Shown here: positions 46,401 to 58,400 of the stretch, piece after piece | Layout: every line of letters starts with the position of its first letter | Numbering within the stretch: the first letter of the stretch is position 1 | NCBI RefSeq assembly: GCF_014633365.1 | Contig: NC_068341.1 | Location: 6,014,001 to 6,078,000, forward strand | Direction: 5' to 3' | Length of the DNA stretch: 64,000 nt | Source: Diospyros lotus | Taxonomy: Eukaryota; Streptophyta; Magnoliopsida; Ericales; Ebenaceae | The notes under the pieces: generated by a model | Database searches by the model: none | Seen by the model: only the letters and a program-made list of their open reading frames with translations | What the model was told of the DNA's origin: nothing | Position numbers and translations under genes: made by a program

Positions 46401-49400
46401 CGACTACCGTAACTCAGAAAACAACATTAAATCACCTTGTTGTTCCACCTTCAATAGTCGCTTTGTTTCACCTTCAAAGTCGACAACCTAATCTCAAAGC
46501 GATTCACACTTCCACCTTCATAGTCGCCCCGTTTCCAATCCAATACCTACTGTGCCACTTTCATTTGACTTCAAATTCAACTCGATATCACTGTCGACAT
46601 TCTCCTGACTTGTGTTGTCTTCAATTCCGCTAAGTCCTGATACCAACTCTAATCACTATCCGCTTCACCCAATCATCGTCCAACACTCCAAATCGGCTAA
46701 TTGTCCGCCTATGATCACAATTGCCGTTGATCATCAATCGCTCAAGAATCTGGACTAGCCTCAATTGCACGCCTTCACAATCTGGATCTTACGCACTAAT
46801 AAAAAAAAACTTCCAGATCCTTAGTTGAAAATCATCGGAATCACTTACTGGAATTAATTAGAATTGTCGGAACTCTAGAATTCGCTAGACTCGAAGTTGC
46901 AACCATGGGGACTCACGATCGCCCCAGCCGGCGCTTCCTTCTCACCCAATCACTGTGCAGGTCGGAATTGCTTGGTTTATCTCCCAAGATTACAACCTAA
47001 CTTGTTGCTGTCGGTTTTCGAAATCACCTTCTGATTTTGTGAATCAACTGCCTCAAACAACATCCATCAACATCCAACGGACCTTAATTTGCAACGAAAA
47101 CGGTCGAGGAACGATTCTCTGATACCATTTGTCATGTACCTAGGGTTTAGCCTAGGATTGGATTGAGAATCAAAAGGATCTGATGGAATAGAATCAAGAA
47201 CATAACATTGGAGAGGGAAAACATGGACAAAAATGGGGGAAAGAATGTAGAGAGAAATGAGGGAGAACAGTAAAGGGAAACGAGAGGGAGAATGGAGAGA
47301 ATTGTAGAGAGGGAATCAGAGTTGCATTCAGACAATTCAAGCGTAACCTCTCATCCTCAACTGAGGCTTATATATAGTCTACAGCCTCCCACATGCACCC
47401 ATGTGCAATACAAAAATAGCCTATTAGCTAAGGACAAAATCTTATAACAGAAAACAAAAAAGAAAATTACAATTATTGTATAATGCATGTAAACATTATA
47501 CGGGATGGGTGCTCACTCCCTCTGGAAGCTGCAACTTATAAGCAACTTTGCCCACCTTAGCCACGATGGAATTTGGCCCAAAGTATTTGGGACTAAGTTT
47601 AGCAGCCGGAATTGATGTATAGGGTTGTTGTAAAAACCTTTTGACCTTAAGGTAGACCTTTTCCCCGACATTGAATGATCTATCACTCCTCTTTTTATCT
47701 GCTACCTGCTTCATACGATTTTGGGTTGTGGCCAATTCTCACCTAAGAACTGTCAACATTTGTTGCCTCTGTTGTAAGTAGTGCCCCACGGAAGTCATGG
47801 TAGGAGGGGGGAATAAAAAATGGCAGGCAATAGTGAAGGTTTATACCCAAACATTGTCTTAAAAGGACTCCTCTTAATAGCACTATGGTAGCTAGAATTT
47901 TACCACCACTATGCTAAGGACAATCATTTGTTCCAGCCAAAAAAATAGTTGCTTCACCTTGTGATATGTAGCCCATACACCAGAATGACCCTCTAATGGT
48001 GAGCAATGAAGTGCCTTTAAGATCCTTTCCTTTAAGGGTTTGTCATCTCCCACCACTAATCTTCCCTTAAACTGTACCAATCCATTTGAAAGTGTGTAAC
48101 CAGAAGTTCTCGAAGGCTGCATAGTTAATTGGGCTACAAGATCCTTCAGCCACCCAGATCATAACTCTCGCCAACTCCTTAACCCAATCTAGAACCATAG
48201 TTGTAATGGCCCGACAGTCACCTTTTTCTTCCCTCCTTGACAGTGCATCTGCTATAATATTCTCCTGACCCCTCTAGTATTGGATAGTGTAGTACAATCC
48301 CATTAATTTGGAAACCCCCTTTTTGCTATAATTGAGTATGCAACCTCTATTGTGATAAGAACTACAAGCTCTCATGATTCGCTTTAATTACAAAAGGACT
48401 CCCTTCCAAATAGTGCTGTCAGTTTTCCACTACCCCCAACACAACCAGCAGTTCCTTGTTATACACACTTAGCCCCAGATGTTTTTGGGATAAGGCTTGG
48501 CTAATATACGTCAATGGCCTACCCTCTTGCATAAGTATAGCCCTTATCCCACTGTCACATGCGTCTGTTTGCACTATAAAAGGCTTGAAGAAGCCTGGTA
48601 ATGCCAAGACAGGGGCTTGAGTCATGGCTTTCTTCAAAGCTAAAAAGGTCGTCTCAGCTCTAGGGTTCCACTGGAAACTATCCTTCTTGAGTAACTCTGT
48701 TAGGGGTTTATTGATCATACCATAATACTGAATGAATTTCCAGCAATACTCTGTTAGCCCCAAAAAACCCTTCAATTCCTTTACTGTAATGGGCTTAGGC
48801 CACTCTACCATTGCTGCCACTTTCTTGGAATCAGTCCTAACACCCTCACCATAAATTATATGACCCAAATACTCTATTTCTTCCTCAAGGAAGGTACATT
48901 TAGAGAGCTTGACATACAATTGGTGCGATTTAAGAATCTCAAAAGTAGTTCGAAGGTGTGATAAGAGTTGTTCAAAGTTGGGACAGTAAATGAGGATGTC
49001 ATAAAAAAAAACATGTATGAACTTCCTCAAGTAGGGATTAAAGATTTGGTTCATCAATGCTTGAAAAGTAATCGGGGCATTGGTAAGTTCAAAGGGCATG
49101 ACTGTCATGTACCTAGGGTTTAGCCTAGGATTGGATTGGCAATTGAAAGGATCCGATAGAATAGAACCAAGAACAGAACAATTGGAGATGGAAATTGGAC
49201 AGAAATGGGGGAAAGAATGTAGAGAGAAATGAGGGAGAGTGCAAAAGAAATGAGAAGGAGATTGGGAGAGAATTGTAGAGAGAGAGAATTAAGAATTCAT
49301 TCAATCAATTCAAGCATGAGCATCCCATTTGTTAACAGTAGCCTTATATAGGCATATTTGGCTCTTAACAACATGCACGACACACCCATATGCTTCTAAC

Positions 49401-52400
49401 TAATTGCTAAAATATCCTCTAACAACTATTATAGGCCTATTACCCTATTGCCCCTCTATGAATCCTTGGGTTATGACAATTCCTCCCTCTTTGAGAGAGT
49501 TCTTATCCCCAAGAACATGCAGCAAGTAGTCATGGCCCTTCATCCAATTCCAGCCTTCTCTATCTGGTTTATTCTCTTTTCTTTCATTCTCCTTCTAGGC
49601 TGCTTCTTCTTTGTTCTTAGGTTCTCATCAATTGGAACAAAAATGATGATCATTGTAGTCAAGGTTGCATCTACCTCCAAGGAGTAACAGACCATTTTCC
49701 CTGGGTTTGCAATAGTTACCAAATTAAGATTGTTGGTACACATAGTCTGAGGATCCACTATGATGCTAAAACCTGTCAATATGTCCACATCAAGTGCTTT
49801 CAATGAATTTAGTTGCTACATGTCGTAGGTAGCAGCTAAAACCTGCAACCCTAAAGCCTTCAAATGATGTTCATTCTGAAATTCACCCATCCGACGAGTT
49901 ACCACATATGTTCCCCTCCTCTTATCATCTTCAAAAATGACAGCAACATGGTGACACCATTTAGGATCAGCAAGACTTCCTCCTGCTGGTGTTGTCTTCC
50001 TCTTATTCTTCCCAGTTGTGTCCTGCTCGCTACTATACACCTTAGATTTATCCTTCACAATTTTCTCCTCCAATTGTGTCCCAGTGTCCCTCTCGACAAT
50101 TTCCCTTCCTGTACGATCATACTGATTGCATAGGAAGGGATGTGCAGGTTCCTCAATGGCTGAAACATGGTTTCCATCCCAATATGATTTGTAGCCAGAT
50201 TATCTGAGGAAACCATCCCCCTATTCGAACTATTATAGGCATGAAAGCCAACCTCAGAGCAATTCTCATCTCCAATCTGATGTAGACTGATCCTCAACCA
50301 AATTTTCAATTTCCTGCTCTTGCAAAATGTGGTCTGCACGGATCTCTTTATCCAATCTCCTTTCTTCTTCGAGATCTTGTGTTACCCTTGACAAGTTTTC
50401 TTCAGTTCCAACACTTTCTTTCTTAATATTGACTAGATTTTCAGTTAGAACCTCCTTATTCCCTACAAACAATTCAACAACTCCCTTTCTCTTGTGTTTG
50501 TTAGAATCTCCCTCTACTACTGCCTTATCCACCTGATCCTTATAGATTCTCTTTGGATAATGCATTTCACCACCAATATCCTCTTTAATGTTGTAGTCAT
50601 CGTCCTTAATAATTCTGTCGAAACCGGTATACTTCTTCCACTCCATATTGGAGGTAGGCAGTGAATTCATTTTTTGCCTTCTTGACTTCTCCTTCGCATG
50701 CTTCATTTTAAGGAATTCCTCTTTGTTAAGACTTTAGCGATAATCTTGAAGAATTCAGTGGGAAAGCTATAGTGATACTTCTTAGTAAGTATCATCACAA
50801 ACTCCTGTAACTGTTCATATAACATACGTCCGAATTCCTTGCACATTCCGTGTATCACGCTGTTTGTTTTTTTGTCAATTTGGTTAGACTCATTATCTAA
50901 CTTTTCCCCTGCTTGATTCTTCTAACTAAACTGTTCATGATTCCTGTTGTTGCCAACCGAAAATGCAGCCTTCTCCTTCTGCCATTGAGGCTCTAATTGC
51001 CTCATGTGTGCATTGCCTCCCCTGGCTTCATGAGCAGGACACCCCACTGAAAATGCAACATTCTTTTGCTACAATTGAGTCTCCCATGGCCTCATGTCTA
51101 TATTGGCTGTCTTGGCAAAACTTTCACGAGCGGAACCAGCCATAGGCCAAGAAACTTCTTTCCACCCTGCTTCGCCTCCCAAATTCACACATCCGATCTG
51201 AGGGCTGGTCTATCATGTGGAAATTAACCATGTTGGTCAGTAATAGCCTAAACAGATCGGAATTCACCTAGCTAGCTTGACGACGAAGTCTACCTCTCAA
51301 ACTCTAATCCTTAGCACTACGATAGTCGTCTATCACCCTAGGCATTTGAGTCAATTTCCGAAAATCTTCCGTCTCCGGTGCTACTTTAAGTTGCTTTGGA
51401 ATTTAAGCGACTCTACCTAAATTCGTCGAAATCCAATTCAATGGACAAAGATTTAATCGGCTTAGTTCAGTCTCCCAGAAGTTGCCTCACTCTGATTTGT
51501 ATTGAGTTACCCGTTCGATCTGCAACTCTTGAAACTCCTACTACGACTCAATTAGTCTCCCTTGATCTGCAATTGATCGCCGATTAGGACTGAAAGCAAT
51601 CGTAACTCAACAATTTCCATTCCCAAGCCGATCTCTGGGAATCACTGTAGCCAGTCAATACGAATCAGCTATCGCTCAATAACTGGTTCATTATGGATCA
51701 ACGATTTTCAATCCCCAGCAAAATGAACGACTAGGCATTAGGTCTGCTTCCGCCTTCGATCTGAGACCTCAAACAATTGGAGTAGGAGAAGTTAAAGGCC
51801 GCGGACTGCTTTGTTGCAATTCTCAATGGAGTTGACTCGAATAGCGCCTCACAAATCACTTGCTACACCAGTTTCTAGTACTCACTTTCAAATTTCGAGC
51901 CTGATTTAGGAGATTGTTCCGTGAATTTTGATGGTTTCAACAAGATTGATATGTCCCTAATTCCTTCAAGTTGACTCGCCTCAATCGCAATTCAGTGATC
52001 GTGGACCATCATCCCTTTGTTGCCTTCCAGTCAAACCAAGAATCACCGTCAATGATTAGATCTATCACCGTCAAGAATCACTATTGAGGACCATTGTCGA
52101 ACCAAAGATCATCATCGACTCTTTGTTGCCTCTCGTGGTCGAGGATCACCAACTCAGCGCCCCAAACCCAGTCGCTTCAGAATCACCGTTGAAGTTGCCT
52201 AGGTTAGTTTCGCCTTCACTTGCTTTCCTCAGTCAGTCTCCTTCCCAACTCAATCAATTGATGCTTCCGATCAGGTTGGAGTTCAATTCATTCACTCAGA
52301 ATTTTGTCTCAAGCTAATGATTGCCTAAGTTTCAACCGAGGAACGATCGGCTCACCTCTGAGTTCGCCTTCAAAATTCAAGCTGGTCATCGAACTTGCTT

Positions 52401-55400
52401 GCTCGCTCTCATCTCACCCAACCATTGCCTACTGTGCTTTGCAGTTACCTTTGCTTCGCATCTCAAAGATTTCAGTCCGAGAATCACTTGCTCATTCGAA
52501 GTCTGCTAGTCAGAATTCCTGGTTGAACATTGTACAACCGGAATAGTTTAAGTCAAGACCAAGAACCATCGTAATTTCTTAACAGAGAGAACCGCTAAGG
52601 AACAAACTTCTCTGATGCCAATTTGCTATGCACCTAGGGTTTAGCCTAGAATTGGATTGGCAATTGGAAGGATTTGATGGAATAGAACCAAGAATAAAAC
52701 GATTGGAGAGGGAAATTGGACAGAAATAGTGGAAAGAATGTAGAGAGAAATGAGGAAGAGTGCAGAAGAAACAAGAGGGAGATTGGGAGAGAATTGTAGA
52801 GAGAGAGAATTAAGAATTCATTCAATCAATTCAAGCATGAGCATCTCATCCGTTTACAGTAACCTTATATAGGCATATCTGGCTCCTAAGAGCATGCACA
52901 ATACACCCATGTGTTTCTAACTAATTGCTGAAATATTCTCTAACAACTATTATAGGCCTATTACCCTATTGCCCCTCTCTGGATCCTTGGGTCATGACAA
53001 TGACAGCAAATTTATATAACCCTTGGTGGATCCTAAAGGTTGTTTTTGGAATATCATAGGGTTTCATGCGAATTTGGTGGTAATTGAACCTAAGATCCAA
53101 TTTAGAGAAGATTTTGTCACCAAACAATTCATCAAGTAGGTCTTGAATTAGGGGTATGTCAAACTTATTTTTGATGGTGTTAGAGTTGAGTTGCCGATAA
53201 TCAATACAAAATCTCTATGTTCCATCTGTCTTTTTGACAAGAAGGACTGGAGATGCATAAGAGCTTTGGCTAGGTTGAATTATGGCCGCACTCATCATGG
53301 ACTTGACTTGTTTTTCAATTTATGTTTCTTGTATCGATGAATATTTGTAAGCTCTTATGTTAACAGGAGCTAAATTGGGCTTGAGGTGTATGGAATGATC
53401 TAGGAGTCGTTGAAGTGGTAAAGAATTTGGCTCTTCGAACAAGACCTTAAATTCAATCAAAAGTAAGCTCAAGTCATCTAAAAATTGTACCTTAGTGGGA
53501 AGCTGGAAAGTAGTAGAATTAGTAGTAGGTCGATGTTCCTCCTCCAATACTCCTCCTTCTTCCCCACCCATAGCTTGTATAAAATATAAGTGTGTTATTT
53601 GCTCGCCCTTCTTCAACATCATTTTATGTAACTTCCATCTATCATCTTACATTCCCCCCACTCAAGGTTGCCAATGAACGTCAGTTTTCTACCCTCAAAT
53701 CTCCACTATGACTTCTAGCTTATTGAAGTCAAAGGTCAAATGTCAAAGGACTTATAGTTCTCATCCAATCTACCCCGAGAACCACAATCACCCAATTCAA
53801 GGATCCTCAAATCTTCCGTAAACTCCTACCCTTGCATTACCCATTTGAAACCCATACACTTGTAGTGGTTGTATATTTTGCTCTCATTTGCTACGGTCAT
53901 CGATAAAGGGGTGGTAGCTATTAGTTGACACCGTGGACTTGTAGCAATGGCCTCGCTAAGGAAGCTATGGGTGCTCCCACTATTAATCAGTTCCATCAGT
54001 CTCCTTTTCCTAGCTTGGCCCTTCACCTTAATAATTTAACCCATTGGACTCCCTTTTAAGGCATGGAAGGAGATTTCTCCTCCTTCCTCCCCCTGGACTT
54101 CCTCTAGAATGCCTTCTTCCTCCATAGCTTCTTCTTCCTCATCAAACCCTTCCATGTTCAACAATTGTCTCTTACATTGGTGCCTGGGATTATATTTATC
54201 CCCACATCTATAACATAACCCTAATTGTCTCCTTTGTTCCATAGTATTGATCTTAGGGGCAATGTTGTTGGGTTAGGATTTAGATGCTATGCCTGATTAG
54301 GTCCTGTGAGCATATAGGCCTATAGTTTCCTCCTGCCTGTTGTACAACCAGAAGGCTTGGCCTATACAAGGGTTGTGCTTCTTAAAAATGGCCTCCAACG
54401 TCAGTTCCTATAATCGTGCCTCTTCAGCCATCTGCCTCGCTAATGTGGGCATCATCATCTTCATTATCAATTTTAATTCCTCCCTCAATCCACTAATAAA
54501 GCTAGATGCCAATTATTGTTCCATTAACCTTGGTTGCACAATACATACTATGGACCTTTAACTCCTCAAATTTCGCTTGATACTCCACCACCGATCCTTC
54601 TTGTTTTAATGTGCTAAACTCCTTAATTACATCAGTCATGCTTCTCTCTCCAAATCATTCACTTAACCCTTCTGCAAACTCCACCCAATTCACATCATTT
54701 CCCTCATCTTAGTTCTAACATTGATACCAAGAATCAATCGTATCATTCAAGTAGGTCGCGACCAAGTTTACCCTCTGCTCTTCAGACACCCGATAGAATT
54801 GAAAGTACCTTTCGCAACATCAGATCCACCACCTTGGTTTCACCCCATCAAACATTGGAATTTTTTATCGCGGCATAGGTGTGTGGTTACTAGTATGGGG
54901 GGGGAACTCCTTACCTTAACTTCCAGTTCCACAGTTAGTTGGCCCTCTGTATTGTGAATTCCTTTGGATCTAGGGAGGCTACCCTGGTGTGGTAGAATTG
55001 GGTCAGTATTAGTCCGTGGAGGAAAATTCGGGGACAACTGGAATTGGGCCAATGAGGACAGCATGTTGTTAAGTCTCTAACCATATTGCATGCTATTAAG
55101 TACCATATTGCTCCATGGTCTCCTTGTTCTTCTCCGTCTCACCGCGTAAAGTCTCTCTTACAACCGCCATATCTTCCCTAGTCTAAAGCTTCCATCCTGA
55201 CCTCCAATTGCTTCATCCTGGTGCCCTTCGCCATCCACCACTATCCAATAATCACGACTTGCAACCGGTGATCGGTCGTATCGCAATTCCCACATTGAAC
55301 GTGTCAGAATTGCTATCAATAGCGATTGCCGATCTCTGCGATGGATTCCCACCGACTACCCCATAGCTGGAAATGTCTTGGCTTTGATACCACAAATGTC

Positions 55401-58400
55401 AAGCCCCGAAATTGGGGTTGGACAATTTTGGTATTTTGGTTCTCGATTAGAAGCAAATAGTGAGAGAAGAGAGAGAAAAGGGAGAGAGATGTCAGATCCT
55501 TGAATCTAACAAGAAGTTCTCACTGAATTGGTGAGGATTCGGTTAAGAAATTAAAAGGAATTTCAGAGGGGGAGGGAAGACAGAAAAATAGGAGGGAAAT
55601 CCCAGAGAAAGGGTGAAGAGAGATTGAGAGGGAAATAAGAAGTTTTTGATTAATTTCTTTTCTTTCTTTTACACTGAATGCAATTAGTAATTATATACTG
55701 ATTGTAGCTAGTATTTGGCGCCAAAAGGGCCGTCATTTTTCAAGGTTACAGCTTTCAAAATATTGCAACTAACTTCCTTCCTCAAGAAATGTTGAGAAAT
55801 TGGGTCGCTTGTGGAAACTCTTGGGGCAGGTTCTGCTAGTATTCCCATGTGTTTTTATCTGGGTGCAGGGTTAACCATTGACTCCTCTTCCTCTTCTTCT
55901 CCGTCTAGCCAAAGTAGTTGCTTTATGCATTGATGCCTAGGAGTGTATTTGTCTCCACAACGGAAACACTGCCCTGCCTGCGTCCTTTGTTCCATAGTCC
56001 TACCTCCTTGTGCTTGAGCTGGATTATTAGTGAATGTTGCTGTCAACCCCTTTGACTCCAGGCTGAATTTGATTTCCTCCTTGCCATATCCCTTGTTCCT
56101 TTGCTGGAAGGCCCCTGAAGTTGTCCTTTTTTCTTGCTGTCGTCGTTTCTTTATTAAAGCCTTGACTGTCATTCCTGTAACCTAGCATTTTCTGCTGCTT
56201 CCTTTACAGTTCTTGGCCTCAACATTTTGACCGTGGCCCTCGGCTCTTTGCTCAAGCCGCTGATGAAGCTTGGGACAAAGTGTGCTTCAATTAGATGAGG
56301 GTTAAGGTTAAGCATAAGTGATTTTAATTCCTCAAACTTTGACTGATACACCGGCACCGAGTCTTCCTGTTTTAGCTTGTTAAATTCTTCAACAACATCC
56401 ATCAAACCTCTGTCTTTGAATCTTTCGCATAGGTTTTCTGCAAATTCTGTCCATTGACAGCCGTCCCTATCCCAAATCCAACCTTGAAACCAGATGTCTC
56501 CTATGTCATTACAGTAAGCAGAGGCCAATGTGACCCACTGCTGTTCCGAAATGTTGTACACACTAAACATTCTCTCGCACCTTCTTGCCCACAACCTGGT
56601 TTTTGTTCATCATATACTGGGATTTCCATTTTAGGTAGGGGCATATACGGCTGGAATTAGGCAGTTTGTACCCCTTGTCTTCTTCCTTCGAAAGTTTCCC
56701 TGCCAGCTGGTTCTTCTTCAGTTTCAGAAGTCCCAGTAGGCCTGTGAACCGCCCCACTTCCGGTTAATATTGGTTCCGATCTCTCCCTAGGAGGGAATTC
56801 AGGAGAGAGACTTACTTGGTTTTGTCTTGCAAACATTAGCATGAACTACTGCATTTGTTCCCGCATTTGGTTATTTTGTTCCCTCAATTGACTTTTAATA
56901 TCGTTCTTCAACCTTTCAACTGCACTGTCCAGTTTCTTTTCCACCCTTGATTCTATGGCTTCCTCCATGGATCCCATCCGATTCTGCAGTTCTGCCATCG
57001 TTGCAGCCACCTGCTGTAGTTGCAACTCCATTTACTTCATTCTGGTGCCTTCTGCCATTGGAAGGGAATATTCTTGTGAGATTGCCAGCCTAGGACTTGC
57101 TCTGATACCAAAATGTTGGATCCTTGAATCTAACAGGTAGTTCTCACTGAATTGATGAGAATCTGGTTAAGAAATTAGAAGGAAATGAGAAGAATTTCAG
57201 AGGGAGAGGGAAGACAGAAAGATAGGAGAGAAATCCGAGAGAGAGAGAGAGAGGGAAATCTTAAGTTTTTGATTAATTTATTTTCTTTCTTTTACACTGA
57301 ATGCCACCGGTAATTATATACTGATTGTAGCTAGCTTTTGGCGCCAAAAGGGCCGCCACTTTTCAAAGTTACAGATTTCAAAATATTGCAATTATCTAAC
57401 TTTCTTCTAGAAGAATGACCTTTCTGCTCCCCATTCTTTCTACCCGAGAATGTATCGCCCCTTAGTTATTGGGAACATGACTAGAGATAAGAGAGAGAGA
57501 GAGAATTGGAGGGAAAGAACTTCCTGTTATTTCTCAACAAATCAACATCCTCATACCCGCAGGCTTTATATAGTGCCTGCCTTCTAACCGAATCATAACC
57601 ATCATAACCAAAAGGAAGTAATCTGTTGTACAGTTAGCTACCCAACCTTTTAACCAATTAACCACCCAGCTAACTGTTAATACAAGTGGCTATATCTTTC
57701 TAACAAAATACTTGCCCTTAGGGTTGTGACAAACTAATTTCTGGAAGTTTCTACAAGTTATCGTGCAATATTTCTTGTGACCTCCCGTTGAAATCATGAC
57801 CACTGAGAATTTAGAGGAGCTATAACCACAAAAGGGAGCAATGTAATCATTTCTATATTTCTAGGGTTCTGTATTATTATAAGGTTCCTTTTATGCAAAA
57901 AGAAAAAAAAAATAAAAAGACTATCTTGGAAGATGAATGTAATACTCAAGCTGGTTGAAAGACATTCGACCACTCTATTTTCAGTTCTTTGGGATAGTTG
58001 TTTAATTTAATTGAAATGCAATAGGGATGGTGAGATTTAGTGCAACAGAGTTGTGGTTGGTCTGTGATTATCTCAAATGTTGGAGATTGGGGGGTGGAAT
58101 TTGGCTGGGTAGGTGAGAGGCTAAAGTTCGGGGTCCTTGAAGAATAAAGGTCTTCAAGAGGCATATTAATGCTCAAGATCTTTGGGAGCAACGTTTGTAA
58201 TTCAATCTAATGGGTCTTGAAAACCATAGGACTGGATCAAATAATTAGGATGGGTAAAGGCAGGCTCTTCCAGATAGGGTTCTTTCAATTAGTTTATCAG
58301 AAGATAGTTGCCAGCAAAAAGGATCCTGAATTGGGAACCATGTATTAAATGGGCTCAAGGATAACTTGGTGCAGTTAAATTGAATGCTTGCTGTCCCTTG

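Larger units (their letters stand above)
43489..47504 (-). mobile_element. Non-autonomous LTR retrotransposon H nested in E
   Basis: The left LTR is 43489-43906 and the right LTR 47130-47504, both starting TGTCATGTACCTAGGG. The primer site TGGTATCAGAGA (plus 47116-47127) is on the minus strand. The duplication ATGGG (43484-43488 and 47505-47509) flanks it. The right LTR has lost its last 43 or so bases, replaced by about 9 filler bases. The internal 3.2 kb has no gag or pol motif. Its frames match those of element G at low identity and end in EKAGIG. Confidence 0.8.
42983..57731 (-). mobile_element. Ty3 chromovirus E filling PRMT4 intron 11
   Basis: The outer element of intron 11, in reverse orientation. 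A perfect 5-bp target duplication AACTA is at 42978-42982 and 57732-57736. The 3' LTR is 42983-43263; the 5' LTR is 55397-55489 plus about 57483-57731, split by element F. On the minus strand the primer site TGGTATCAAAGC (plus coordinates 55381-55392) follows the 5' LTR and the polypurine tract GAAGGGGAGGGGAT precedes the 3' LTR. Gag, protease, reverse transcriptase, RNase H and part of integrase are recognisable; the integrase core is missing. Elements H and G interrupt the internal region. Confidence 0.88.

Noticed and set aside
57391..57482. Part of the F LTR
   Set aside because: No counterpart in the left F LTR or in the left E LTR; origin left open.
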